Below are positions 28,361 to 37,158 of a stretch of 64,000 nucleotides of DNA, in pieces. Under the pieces are notes generated by a model. It had not been told where the DNA came from. It did no database searches and saw only the letters and a list, made by a program, of their open reading frames with translations. Positions within the stretch are counted from its first letter, which is position 1. Each line of letters starts with the position of its first letter. Origin of the DNA: Microbacterium fluvii (GTDB lineage: Bacteria > Actinomycetota > Actinomycetes > Actinomycetales > Microbacteriaceae); the NCBI RefSeq assembly GCF_025515205.1, contig NZ_JAOPFX010000004.1, positions 248,001-312,000 of the forward strand, read 5' to 3'. A program made the position numbers and the translations under genes.

Positions 28361-30466
28361 ATGGTCGACGCCGCCGTCCGCCCGAACAAGCCCGCCACGA
28401 GCAAGCGCACGCCCGCCGGCGGCGCCCCGACCGCCCCGCACACCGCGGAAGAGGCGCACGAGCCGCGCATCGACGTCTCCGCCGTCACCCGCGCCCTGCT
28501 CGGCACCTGGGCCGACACCCGCCTCGAAGCCCGCGAGATGATCAAGAACCCCGCGTTCTGGCGCGTCGACGGCATGCCGGTGCCCGAGCACCGCGAGCGC
28601 GTGCTCGAGCAGCTCAGGCTCCTGGTCGATGCGGGAGGCTCGCGCCGCTCGTTCCCCAAGGAGTACGGAGGCCTCGAGAACAACGGCGCCAACCTCGCCG
28701 GATTCATGGAGCTCGTGCTCGCCGATCCGAGCCTGCAGATCAAATCGGGTGTGCAGTGGGGTCTGTTCGGCTCGGCCGTGTATCAGCTCGGCACCAAGAA
28801 GCACTGGGACCAGTGGCTGCCCGGCATCATCGACCTCTCGATCCCCGGCGCGTTCGCCATGACCGAGACGGGGCACGGCTCCGACGTCGCCGCCATCGGC
28901 ACGACGGCGACCTACGACCCCGAGACCGAGGAGTTCGTGATCCACACGCCGTTCCGCGGCGCCTGGAAGGACTACCTCGGCAACGCGGCGCTGCATGGCA
29001 TCGCGGCGACCGTGTTCGCGCAGCTGATCACCGGCGGCGTCAATTACGGCGTGCACTGCTTCTATGTGCCCATCCGCGACGAGGACGGCCGGTTCCTCCC
29101 GGGCGTCGGCGGGGAGGACGACGGCGTCAAGGGCGGCCTCAACGGCATCGACAACGGGCGCCTGCACTTCGATCAGGTGCGTGTGCCTCGGTTCAACCTG
29201 CTCGACCGCTACGGCCAGGTCGCCGCCGACGGCAGCTACACGAGCGACATCCCGAGCCCCGGCCGCCGCTTCTTCACGATGCTCGGCGCGCTCGTGCAGG
29301 GCCGGGTATCGCTCGACGGCGCCGCGACGACGGGTGCGGCGCTCGCCGAATACATCGCGATCACCTACGCGAACCAGCGCCGCCAGTTCGACTCCGGCGC
29401 CGGCACCGACGAGGTCGTGCTGCTCGACTACGGCAAGCACCAGCGGCGCCTGCTGCCGCGCCTCGCGCAGACCTACGCGCAGTTCTTCGCCAACGACGAG
29501 TTGCTGCAGAAGTTCGACGGCGTGTTCTCGGGCCGCACCGACACCGCCGCCGAGCGCGAAGACCTCGAGACGCTCGCGGCCGCGCTGAAGCCGCTGAGCA
29601 CCTGGAACGCCCTCGACACGATCCAGGAGTGCCGTGAGGCCTGCGGCGGCTCTGGCTTCCTCGCCGAGAACCGCTTCGTGGGTCTGCACCAGGACCTCGA
29701 CGTCTACGTCACGTTCGAAGGCGACAACAACATCCTGCTGCAGCTGGTCGGCAAGCGTCTGCTCGGCGACTACGCGAAGCAGTTCAAGGGCGCGGATGCG
29801 GCGACCCTCGCCAAGTTCGCCGTCGGGCAGACCGCAGGCAAGCTCTTCCACGGGGCAGGGCTGCGCCAGCTGGGTCAGACCGTGGCCGACTTCGGCTCGA
29901 CCGCCCGCTCGGTCGAGTTCGGCCTGCGCGCCGACCAGCAGCACGAGCTGCTCAAGGGCCGCGTGCAGCAGATGGTCGCCGACATCGCCGCCGCGCTGCG
30001 GCCGGCCGCCAAGCTCACCCCCGCGCAGGCGGCCGCCGTGTTCAACGAGCACCAGGCCGAGCTCATCGAGGCGGCCAGGGCGCACGCCGAGCTGCTGCAG
30101 TGGGAGGCCTTCACCGACGGCATCGCCCGCTTCGACGACGAGGGCACGGCGCATGTGCTCACGTGGCTGCGCGACCTCTTCGGCCTCAGCCTCATCGAGA
30201 AGCACCTGGCCTGGTACCTGATCAACGGGCGCCTCTCGACGCAGCGCGCGTCGTCGGTCTCGCGCTACATCGACCGCCTGAGCGCTCGCCTGCGCCCGCA
30301 CGCGCAGGACCTCGTGGACGCGTTCGGCTTCGAGCCCGAGCACGTGCGCGCCCCCATCGCCTCGGGCGCCGAGGCCGAGCGACAGGACGAGGCGCGCGCC
30401 CACTATGCGCAGCTCGCCGCATCCGGATCCGCACCCGTCTCGGAGAAGTCGCTCAAGAAGAAGTAG
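28361..30466 (+). CDS. Acyl-CoA oxidase / large acyl-CoA dehydrogenase
   Basis: 701 residues. The central part carries the acyl-CoA dehydrogenase fold (AMTETGHGSDVAAIGTTATYD flavin/substrate block; QECREACGGSGFLAENR). An extended C-terminal helical region of about 200 residues, characteristic of acyl-CoA oxidases, follows, ending in a Lys-rich tail. It oxidises acyl-CoA to 2-enoyl-CoA, passing electrons to O2 or to ETF. GAAAGG serves as RBS. The palindrome at 28277 suggests it is repressed until fatty acids are present (inference). Confidence 0.9.
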   Translation: MVDAAVRPNKPATSKRTPAGGAPTAPHTAEEAHEPRIDVSAVTRALLGTWADTRLEAREMIKNPAFWRVDGMPVPEHRERVLEQLRLLVDAGGSRRSFPKEYGGLENNGANLAGFMELVLADPSLQIKSGVQWGLFGSAVYQLGTKKHWDQWLPGIIDLSIPGAFAMTETGHGSDVAAIGTTATYDPETEEFVIHTPFRGAWKDYLGNAALHGIAATVFAQLITGGVNYGVHCFYVPIRDEDGRFLPGVGGEDDGVKGGLNGIDNGRLHFDQVRVPRFNLLDRYGQVAADGSYTSDIPSPGRRFFTMLGALVQGRVSLDGAATTGAALAEYIAITYANQRRQFDSGAGTDEVVLLDYGKHQRRLLPRLAQTYAQFFANDELLQKFDGVFSGRTDTAAEREDLETLAAALKPLSTWNALDTIQECREACGGSGFLAENRFVGLHQDLDVYVTFEGDNNILLQLVGKRLLGDYAKQFKGADAATLAKFAVGQTAGKLFHGAGLRQLGQTVADFGSTARSVEFGLRADQQHELLKGRVQQMVADIAAALRPAAKLTPAQAAAVFNEHQAELIEAARAHAELLQWEAFTDGIARFDDEGTAHVLTWLRDLFGLSLIEKHLAWYLINGRLSTQRASSVSRYIDRLSARLRPHAQDLVDAFGFEPEHVRAPIASGAEAERQDEARAHYAQLAASGSAPVSEKSLKKK

Positions 30467-30484
30467 GGCGTCGGAGCCCCGCGT

Positions 30485-30490
30485 TAGTTT
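30485..30490 (+). promoter_or_regulatory. Probable -10 element of a leaderless promoter
   Basis: TAGTTT, 6 nt before ATG 30497 of the tag gene; there is no room for a Shine-Dalgarno sequence. Confidence 0.5.
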
Positions 30491-30496
30491 GGTCCG

Positions 30497-31060
30497 ATGG
30501 ACATCGTGACCGGCCCCGACGGTGTCGCGCGCTGCGCATGGGCGGGCGACGACCCCGAGTATCAGCGGTACCACGACCAGGAGTGGGGGGTGCCGCTGCA
30601 CGGCGACCGCGCCCTCTTCGAGAAGCTGAGCCTGGAGGGCTTCCAGGCCGGGCTCAGTTGGATCACGATCCTGCGCAAGCGCCCGCGGTTCCGCGAGGTG
30701 TTCGCCGGATTCGAGCCCGAGCAGGTCGCGGCGTTCGACTCCGGCGACGTCGAGCGGCTCATGACGGATGCCGGCATCATCCGCAATCGGGCCAAGATCG
30801 AGGCGACGATCTCGAACGCGCGGCTCGCGCTCGACCTCGCCGAGGGTGAGCTCGACGCGCTGATGTGGTCGTTCGCCCCCGCCGTCCACGAGCGTCCGTC
30901 GTCGTTCGCCGAGGTGCCGGCGGTGACGTCGGAGTCGACCGCGATGAGCAGAGAACTGCGTCGCCGGGGCTTCCGCTTCGTCGGCCCGACCACGATGTAC
31001 GCCCTCATGCAGTCGGCGGGCATGGTCGACGATCATGTCGAGGGGTGCTGGCGCCGCTAG
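30497..31060 (+). CDS. tag: DNA-3-methyladenine glycosylase I
   Basis: 187 residues, the usual size of Tag. The N-terminal RCAWAGDDPEYQRYHDQEWGVP block holds the first Cys/His zinc ligands and the conserved HD.EWG motif; GLSWITILRKR and FVGPTTMYALMQSAGMVDDH follow; the last zinc ligands are His and Cys in DDHVEGCW. It removes 3-methyladenine from alkylated DNA. It starts 30 bp after the acyl-CoA oxidase gene and has its own -10 element. Confidence 0.96.
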   Translation: MDIVTGPDGVARCAWAGDDPEYQRYHDQEWGVPLHGDRALFEKLSLEGFQAGLSWITILRKRPRFREVFAGFEPEQVAAFDSGDVERLMTDAGIIRNRAKIEATISNARLALDLAEGELDALMWSFAPAVHERPSSFAEVPAVTSESTAMSRELRRRGFRFVGPTTMYALMQSAGMVDDHVEGCWRR

Positions 31061-31095
31061 GATCGTCCGTAGGACGAGTTCGCGGGGAGGGTCGA

Positions 31096-32085
31096 ATGGG
31101 TGCGCTCTCCGTCCTGCCTGCCCACGAGACCCTGAGCACGGCCCTCTCTTTCCTCATCATCGCGGCGATGCTGCTGGTGGGCGCCGCCGGCGCTCTCGTG
31201 ATGAGCCTGGTCAGCGCCACCATCGGCCCGATCGTCGTTCTGGTGCTCGGCGCGGCGGTCGCGCCGGGCCTGGTCGGGGTCGCTACGAGCGAATCCGCCG
31301 ACGCCCCCGCCCTCATCTCGTCGACGAGAGTGATGACCGACGCCGTGGGCGAGACCGTACTGACGATCACGAGCGATGCCGCCGAGGCCAGAGACTACGG
31401 CGATGTGCTGCGCGCCATCGCCGATCAGGACGCATTCGGGGCAGAAGAGAGCACGCAGATCAGGGTGGTCGCGATCCGCGACGAGCAGGGCGCCGTCGTC
31501 TCGTGGCGGGTGCAGCTGCCCAGCACCCAGAACTGGAGCCTCGGCAACACCTCGGGCGCGCTCAACGACGCGCGCTCCGATCTGACCGTGTCGCTGTTCC
31601 CCGCCGTGCAGACACAGTTCGAGCGCGCCGCGTGGGCGGCGATGGAGGCGTCGGGGGCGCTCGACTCCGACGCCCCGATCATGCTGACGGGGTGGTCGCT
31701 CGGAGGGATGGTGGCCGCAAAGATGGCCGCCGATCCGCGCCTCGACGGGCGGGTGCAGTCGGTCGTGACGGCGGGGGCGGCGATCGACAAGTACCGGGAC
31801 GTCATCGACGACGACGTGCGGGTGACCCAGTTCAACAACGCCGTCGATCCCGTGCACACGCTCGAGTTCGTCGGTCTGTCGGGGTCGGACTACACCGGCT
31901 CCGCGGGCACGCAGTGGCAGACCTACCGGCCCATCTCGTCGACGATGCACGACGCCGGCATGTACGCCGCCGCCGCCGACGACTACCTGCCCGCGCCGCG
32001 GTCGGGAGACGAGATCTTCTTCGCGGCCGAGGGAAGCGCCGGCACCGAAGACGTCTACATCGCGGAGTACACCCGCAGGGGGTGA
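31096..32085 (+). CDS. Alpha/beta-hydrolase-like membrane-anchored protein
   Basis: 329 residues. Two hydrophobic segments (about 16-60) anchor the protein; the rest is a predicted hydrolase domain with a nucleophile elbow LTGWSLGG (GxSxG) and a later FNNAVDPVHTLEF stretch that could supply the acidic residue. A GGGGAGG RBS precedes the ATG. The next gene, 4 bp after the stop, encodes a lipoprotein, so the two probably work together at the cell surface. The substrate is unknown. Confidence 0.75.
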   Translation: MGALSVLPAHETLSTALSFLIIAAMLLVGAAGALVMSLVSATIGPIVVLVLGAAVAPGLVGVATSESADAPALISSTRVMTDAVGETVLTITSDAAEARDYGDVLRAIADQDAFGAEESTQIRVVAIRDEQGAVVSWRVQLPSTQNWSLGNTSGALNDARSDLTVSLFPAVQTQFERAAWAAMEASGALDSDAPIMLTGWSLGGMVAAKMAADPRLDGRVQSVVTAGAAIDKYRDVIDDDVRVTQFNNAVDPVHTLEFVGLSGSDYTGSAGTQWQTYRPISSTMHDAGMYAAAADDYLPAPRSGDEIFFAAEGSAGTEDVYIAEYTRRG

Positions 32086-32089
32086 CCCG

Positions 32090-32554
32090 GTGAGGCGCGC
32101 ATCGAAGAGGATGCCGGCGGCCGCTGCTCTCGCTCTGCTGCTGGTGCTCGTCGGCTGCGCCTCCGAGCCGTCGACGACCGCTCTCGAAGACGAGTTGGCG
32201 ATGATCCCCGGAGTCGAAGGGGTCGCCCTGTCGGTGTCGCACCCGAACGCCCCCTGGAACACCCGCGTCGACATCGTGTTCGCCGTGGCCGAGCCGACGG
32301 TCGAGAGTGTGACCACGATCGTGCGCGAGGCGGCGCCCATGATCGTCGCCGACCCCGAGCTGAGCGGGCACGAGGTGGCGATCGCGGTCGTCGATGCGCG
32401 GTCCGCGACGGCCGATGCCGATGATGCTGATGCCGCCGCAGCGGCCGTGCACGTGATGCCGGAGGTCGGCGAGGCGCTCGGGGTCGATGCGGGCGGCAAC
32501 GCCTTCCTGTTCCTGACGCCCGAAGAGCTCGAGGCCATCGCCGACCAGGAATGA
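32090..32554 (+). CDS. Small lipoprotein of unknown function
   Basis: 154 residues; signal segment with LVGC lipobox (Cys23). The mature part is short, acidic and Ala/Asp-rich (ATADADDADAAAAA) with predicted beta strands, and has no motif I recognise. It is cotranscribed with the preceding hydrolase-like gene (4-bp gap). GTG 32090 is chosen as the start because it leaves a normal signal peptide. Confidence 0.7.
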   Translation: MRRASKRMPAAAALALLLVLVGCASEPSTTALEDELAMIPGVEGVALSVSHPNAPWNTRVDIVFAVAEPTVESVTTIVREAAPMIVADPELSGHEVAIAVVDARSATADADDADAAAAAVHVMPEVGEALGVDAGGNAFLFLTPEELEAIADQE

Positions 32555-32594
32555 ACCCGCCCGGCGATCGGTTGGACGACAGGGAGGTTCCCCC

Positions 32595-34829
32595 ATGGAT
32601 TACGGTCATCCGCTCGAGTTCGGCGCGTTCATCACACCCGCGGCCGCAAGGCCCCAGGACCCGGTGCTGCTGGCCGAGGTCGCCGAGCAGGCCGGTCTCG
32701 ACCTCGTCACCTATCAGGACCACCCCTACCAGCCGGCGTTCCTCGACACCTGGACGCTCATGTCGTTCGTCGCGGCCCGCACCGACCGCATCCGCATCGC
32801 CCCCAACGTGCTCAACGTGCCGCTGCGACCTCCCGCCGTCACGGCGCGCGCCGCGGCGAGCCTCGACCTGCTGTCTGCGGGCAGGTTCGAACTGGGCCTC
32901 GGGGCCGGCGGCTTCTGGGACGCGATCGAGGCGATGGGCGAGCCCCGGCTCACCCCAGGCGAAGCGGTGACGGCGCTCGAAGAGGCGATCGACGTCATCC
33001 GAGAGCTGTGGGACACCTCGACCCGCGGCGGCGCGACCACCGACGGCGCGTTCCATCACGTGCACGGCGCGAAGCGCGGGCCGCGCCCTGCCCACCGCAT
33101 CCCGATCCACATCGGCGCCTACAAGCCGCGGATGCTGGCGCTCACCGGCCGCAAGGGCGACGGGTGGCTGCCCTCGCTCGGCTACCTGAAGCCCGGCGAC
33201 CTCGCGAAGGGCAACGCCGCGATCGACGCGGCCGCCCTGTCTGTCGGCCGCGATGTGCGCGAGATCCGCCGACTGCTCAACGTCGGCCCCGTGCAGGACG
33301 GCTGGGTGGAGCAGCTCGCGCAGCTGGCGCTCGACGACGGCATCGGCACCTTCATCGTCGCGACCGACGACCCGCAGCTGCTGCAGCGGTTCGGCGAAGA
33401 GATCGCACCGGCCGTGCGCGAGCAGGTCGCGCGCGAGCGGCGCGCGCAGGGCACCGTCGTCGCGACGGCGCGCTCGGCGCAGGCGCTGTCGCTGCGCCAC
33501 GAGGGCATCGCATACGACGACGTGCCGGCGGGCATGCGCACGATCGAGCCGGGCGACTTCGACTACGCCGATGTGAGCTCCACGTACATGCGCGGCGGCA
33601 GCCCGGGCATCGTGCTTCAGCCCGAGTCGGCCGACGAGGTCGCCGCGGCGGTGCACTACGCCGCCCGGCACCGCGCCCGCCCGCTGTCGGTGCGCAGCGG
33701 CGGCCACGGCATCTCGGGGCGCAGCACCAACGACGGAGGTCTCGTGATCGACCTGCGCCGACTCAGCGGCATCGAGGTGATCGACCCCGAGCGTCGGCTC
33801 GTGAGGATCGGTCCTGGCGCCCGCTGGATGGAGGTCGCCGCCGTGCTCGGCGAGCACGGGTGGGCGCTGAGCTCGGGCGACTACGGCGCCGTCGGGGTCG
33901 GCGGGCTCGCGACCGCCGGCGGCATCGGCTGGCTCGCACGCGAGCACGGGCTCACGATCGACCACCTGCGCGCGGCCGAGATCGTGCTGGCCGACGGTTC
34001 GACCAGGCGGGTGGACGCGGCATCCGATCCCGACCTCTTCTGGGCGATCCGCGGGGCGGGCGCGAGCATGGGCATCGTGACGAGCTTCGAGTTCGAGGTC
34101 GATGAGGTGGGCGAGGTCGGCTTCGCCCAGCTCGCGTTCGACGCGAGCGACCTCGAGGGGTTCCTCACCGGGTGGGGCGCCGCGATGGAGGCGGCGCCGC
34201 GCGACCTCACGAGCTTCCTCATCCTCGGCGGGCGCCGGGCGGGGCAGCCGCGCGTCGCGTACGTGCTCGCCGTCGTCGACTCACCCGACCCCGACACGAT
34301 CATCGAGCGGCTGCAGCCCTTCGCGCAGCTCGCGCCGCTGGTCGGCCAGTCGGTGCAGCTGACGACCTACCCGCGCATCATGGCGAACGCCGACATCGGG
34401 CCGCAGCACGGCGTGGGCGAGCCGGTCTCGCGCTCTGGCCTGGTCGACACCGTCACGCCCTCCTTCGCGTCGGGAGTGGAGCGGATGCTGGACTCGGGCG
34501 CGACCTACTTCTTCCAGATCCGATCGGTGGGCGGGGCGGTGGCCGATGTCGCCGAGGATGCGACGGCCTACGCGCATCGTGCCGCGAACTTCTCGGTGGT
34601 CGCGTTCGGGCAGCAGGGCGCTGCGCTCGACGCGGCCTGGGATGCGATCGCGCAGGAGTCGCGGGGGCTGTACCTGAGCTTCGAGAGCTCCGAGCGCCCG
34701 GAGCGCATCGGCGAGGCGTTCCCGCCGGCGACCCTCGCGCGCCTCCTCGAGGTCAAGCGCCGGGTGGACCCGACCGGTCTTTTCCGCGACAACTTCCCCC
34801 TGTCGGGGGTCGAGGCCCCCGCCGCCTGA
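32595..34829 (+). CDS. LLM-class flavin oxidoreductase fused to a BBE-like FAD oxidase
   Basis: 744 residues in one uninterrupted frame. Residues 1 to about 310 form a luciferase-like TIM barrel (GLDLVTYQDHPYQPAFLDTW; LLSAGRFELGLGAGGFW) that uses FMN or F420. Residues from about 330 form an FAD-linked oxidase: RSGGHGISGRS with H371, the usual site of covalent FAD attachment, and VGVGGLATAGGIGWLAR. The C-terminus (VDPTGLFRDNFPL) resembles a berberine-bridge end. The two halves probably act in sequence on one substrate or exchange electrons. A GGGAGG RBS precedes the ATG. The metabolite is unknown. Confidence 0.88.
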   Translation: MDYGHPLEFGAFITPAAARPQDPVLLAEVAEQAGLDLVTYQDHPYQPAFLDTWTLMSFVAARTDRIRIAPNVLNVPLRPPAVTARAAASLDLLSAGRFELGLGAGGFWDAIEAMGEPRLTPGEAVTALEEAIDVIRELWDTSTRGGATTDGAFHHVHGAKRGPRPAHRIPIHIGAYKPRMLALTGRKGDGWLPSLGYLKPGDLAKGNAAIDAAALSVGRDVREIRRLLNVGPVQDGWVEQLAQLALDDGIGTFIVATDDPQLLQRFGEEIAPAVREQVARERRAQGTVVATARSAQALSLRHEGIAYDDVPAGMRTIEPGDFDYADVSSTYMRGGSPGIVLQPESADEVAAAVHYAARHRARPLSVRSGGHGISGRSTNDGGLVIDLRRLSGIEVIDPERRLVRIGPGARWMEVAAVLGEHGWALSSGDYGAVGVGGLATAGGIGWLAREHGLTIDHLRAAEIVLADGSTRRVDAASDPDLFWAIRGAGASMGIVTSFEFEVDEVGEVGFAQLAFDASDLEGFLTGWGAAMEAAPRDLTSFLILGGRRAGQPRVAYVLAVVDSPDPDTIIERLQPFAQLAPLVGQSVQLTTYPRIMANADIGPQHGVGEPVSRSGLVDTVTPSFASGVERMLDSGATYFFQIRSVGGAVADVAEDATAYAHRAANFSVVAFGQQGAALDAAWDAIAQESRGLYLSFESSERPERIGEAFPPATLARLLEVKRRVDPTGLFRDNFPLSGVEAPAA

Positions 34830-34922
34830 CCCCTTTTCCTTCCGCAACTTGGCACCTGTGGCCGCCGCATCCGCTCGAATGCGTCGATATCTGCCAACTC
34901 GCGGGGATGGGAAGGGGAGGGG
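34830..34922. repeat. Dispersed palindromic intergenic element, copy 1
   Basis: About 93 bp between convergent genes. Arms: pyrimidine-rich left side ending CGCAACTTGGCA, right side TGCCAACTCGCGG followed by a purine-rich run. It shares CGCRACTTGGCA-YCTGTKGCCGC with the copy at 40141, so it is a dispersed element and likely a bidirectional terminator. Confidence 0.7.
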
Positions 34923-34924
34923 AC

Positions 34925-34938
34925 GGGGGGGGGGGGGG
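34925..34938. repeat. Homopolymer run of 14 G
   Basis: Fourteen consecutive G on the + strand, between the palindromic element and the resolvase-like gene stop (34947). The length may vary by slippage or be a read error. Confidence 0.8.
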
Positions 34939-34946
34939 AGGGCTGG

Positions 34947-35393
34947 TCAGACGGCGGCGTCGTGCAGGTGGCGCTCGCCGTGCTCGAGCACCTTCACGAT
35001 GATGCCGCGGCAACGCAGCTCCGCGAGGGTGCGGGTCTCTTCGTCGGTGTTGCGGCCGAGGGCGTGCACGTTGGCCACGACCAGCACATCGCCGCGGCTG
35101 AGGCGGCCGAAGAGGCGCACGAGCCGTTCCTCCCAGCTCTCCAGCGTCTCGGGGGCGGGGTGACGGAACCCCTCGATCGGCACGCCGAAGCGGGCCAGGT
35201 CGACCCGCTGCTGCACGACCGACGGCATGTCGTCGCGGGCGATGACGAGCCCGACCAGGCGTGCGCCGGTGGGGCGGGCCTGCCACCAGTCCCGATCCTG
35301 CTGGAGTTCGGTGAAGCACTTCGGGCACTGGGCGGCCGCGTGCGGCAGGTGGAGGGGGCTCGTCGCGTCGCTCATGAAGACATTGTCGGTCAT
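34947..35393 (-). CDS. Resolvase-like protein lacking the catalytic serine
   Basis: 148 residues. A CPKC pair near the N-terminus precedes a serine-recombinase N-terminal fold: GLVIARDDMPSVVQQRVDLA at the position of the active-site strand and ANVHALGRNTDEE at the conserved Arg-containing motif. The residue aligned with the catalytic Ser is Arg, and no DNA-binding helix-turn-helix domain follows. It is probably not an active recombinase but a regulator or a protein-interaction module. Start ATG 35393 lies 7 bp after the antiporter stop; 35414 and 35375 are alternatives. Confidence 0.65.
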   Translation of the reverse strand: MTDNVFMSDATSPLHLPHAAAQCPKCFTELQQDRDWWQARPTGARLVGLVIARDDMPSVVQQRVDLARFGVPIEGFRHPAPETLESWEERLVRLFGRLSRGDVLVVANVHALGRNTDEETRTLAELRCRGIIVKVLEHGERHLHDAAV

Positions 35394-35400
35394 CCGGGGC

Positions 35401-37158
35401 TCACTCGTCGTCATCCAGGCGGCGCTCGAGGCTCAGCTGGTCTGCGTCGAGGTCGGCCAGCGCGCGCCGAAGGGCGGTCGTCGAATAGGTGCCGCCGTGG
35501 CTGAGCTCGTTCAGGCGCTTGCGCTGCACGTCGATGAGCACCAGCTGCAGCTCGAGCACCTCGCGATACGTGGTCGCGACATCGTCGTCGGGAGGCTCGC
35601 TGAAGCGCCGCACCATGCGCGCCATCATCTCTGGGTCGAGCGCGAAGGGCTCGCCGCCCGGCCGGCGCAGCGCGGGAGAGCCGAGGGCGGCGACCGCGGC
35701 CTCGCGCAGCTCGCCGTCGAGTCGATCCTGCTCGTCGCGGCTCGCACCGTCGGCGTCGGCACGGGGGATCTGCAGGCTGCGCACGAGCCAGGGCAGCGTG
35801 AAGCCCTGCAGCAGCAGCGAGCCGACCGCCACGAGAAAGGCGACGAGCACCAGCAGCTCCCGCACGCCTTCGAGGGTGTGCGGCAGCGTCTGCGCCGCGG
35901 CCAGAGTCACGACGCCGCGCATGCCCGCCCAGACGATGATCGTGCCGTGCTTCCAGCCCAGTGGAGTCGCCTGGTAGTAGTCGAGGTCGGCGATCGAGCG
36001 GCTGATGCGGCTGCGCAGCGAATCGACGCGCCGCTGGGCGCTCTGCGCGCTCGGCTGCCGCCCGCCCCGCCGGCGTCGGCGCGAGGGCGCGCGGGTGATG
36101 CCCCCCGCCGCTTCGAACTCGTCGATGCGCTCGCTCAGCAGTTCGAGCCGCTCGCGCTGCACATTGCGGGCGTTTCTGCTCTGGATCCAGATGAGCACCG
36201 ACACGTAGGCGGCGCGGATCACCATGAGGATGCCGAACGCCGCCAGCGCCAGCATGCCCGCGTCGAACACGGTGTAGCCGTTCTCGTCGTTCTGCTCCAC
36301 CAGCTCTTTGAGCTCGAGGCCCATCAGCAGGAAGACGCCGCCCTCGAGCACGAGTTCGACGGTGTGCCAGTTGAGCTGATCTGACAGGCGCTGCTCCGGC
36401 GTGAACCAGCGGGCCGCCCCCTGCCCGGTGACGATGCCGGCCACGACCGCGGCCACGAGACCCGAACCGCCGAAGTGCTCGGTGGGGAGGTAGGCCAGGA
36501 ACGGCACGGTGAACCCGATCGCCGTGTTGGCGGCCGAGTTGCGCACCCATGCGCGCAGCCGCAGGGCCAGCCAGCCCACGATCGCGCCCACCACCAGGGC
36601 CACCAGCACGCCCCACGCGAAGGCGCCGATCGCGCCGCCGACGGCGAAGCCCGCTGCGATCGCGGCGATGGCGGTGCGCAGCAGCACAAGGGCCGTGGCG
36701 TCGTTGAGCAGACTCTCGCCCTCGAGCATCGTGACGACCCTGGGGGCGATGCCCAATCGCTTCACGATCGAGGTGGCGACGGCATCCGTCGGAGAGAGGA
36801 TGGCGCCGATCGCGACGCCGAGCGGAAAGCCGACCTCGGGGATGGCGAGAAAGAAGAACAGCCCGAGCGCGAGCGAGGTGCCCAGCACGAGCACGACGGC
36901 GAGCCCCGAGATCGGCCAGAAGTCGCGGCGGAACTCGATCGCCGGCAGGTTGACGGCCGACGAGTACAGCAGCGGCGGCAGCACCCCCACGAGGATGATC
37001 TCGGGCTCGATCTCGAACCCCGGCACGAACGGCAGCACCGAGACGACGATGCCGAGCGCGGTCAGCAGCAGCGGGCCGGCGACGCCGAGGCGCTGGGCGA
37101 GCGCCGTCGTCACCGCGATCGCGACGACGCCGACGAGGACGACCAGCAGCAGATCCAT
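35401..37158 (-). CDS. Na+/H+ antiporter (CPA1/NhaP type)
   Basis: 585 residues. About 11-12 membrane segments are followed by a C-terminal cytosolic tail of about 200 residues. Family motifs: SPTDAVATSIVKRLG and GESLLNDATALVLL (ion-binding Asp). A cytosolic loop rich in Arg (RRRRRGGR) sits near residue 360. It exchanges Na+ (or K+) for H+ in pH and salt balance. The ATG overlaps the malate dehydrogenase stop by one base (TGATG), giving translational coupling. Confidence 0.93.
   Translation of the reverse strand: MDLLLVVLVGVVAIAVTTALAQRLGVAGPLLLTALGIVVSVLPFVPGFEIEPEIILVGVLPPLLYSSAVNLPAIEFRRDFWPISGLAVVLVLGTSLALGLFFFLAIPEVGFPLGVAIGAILSPTDAVATSIVKRLGIAPRVVTMLEGESLLNDATALVLLRTAIAAIAAGFAVGGAIGAFAWGVLVALVVGAIVGWLALRLRAWVRNSAANTAIGFTVPFLAYLPTEHFGGSGLVAAVVAGIVTGQGAARWFTPEQRLSDQLNWHTVELVLEGGVFLLMGLELKELVEQNDENGYTVFDAGMLALAAFGILMVIRAAYVSVLIWIQSRNARNVQRERLELLSERIDEFEAAGGITRAPSRRRRRGGRQPSAQSAQRRVDSLRSRISRSIADLDYYQATPLGWKHGTIIVWAGMRGVVTLAAAQTLPHTLEGVRELLVLVAFLVAVGSLLLQGFTLPWLVRSLQIPRADADGASRDEQDRLDGELREAAVAALGSPALRRPGGEPFALDPEMMARMVRRFSEPPDDDVATTYREVLELQLVLIDVQRKRLNELSHGGTYSTTALRRALADLDADQLSLERRLDDDE

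Noticed and set aside
32595..34829. LLM and FAD halves as two genes
   Set aside because: No stop, RBS or start lies between them; the reading frame is continuous.
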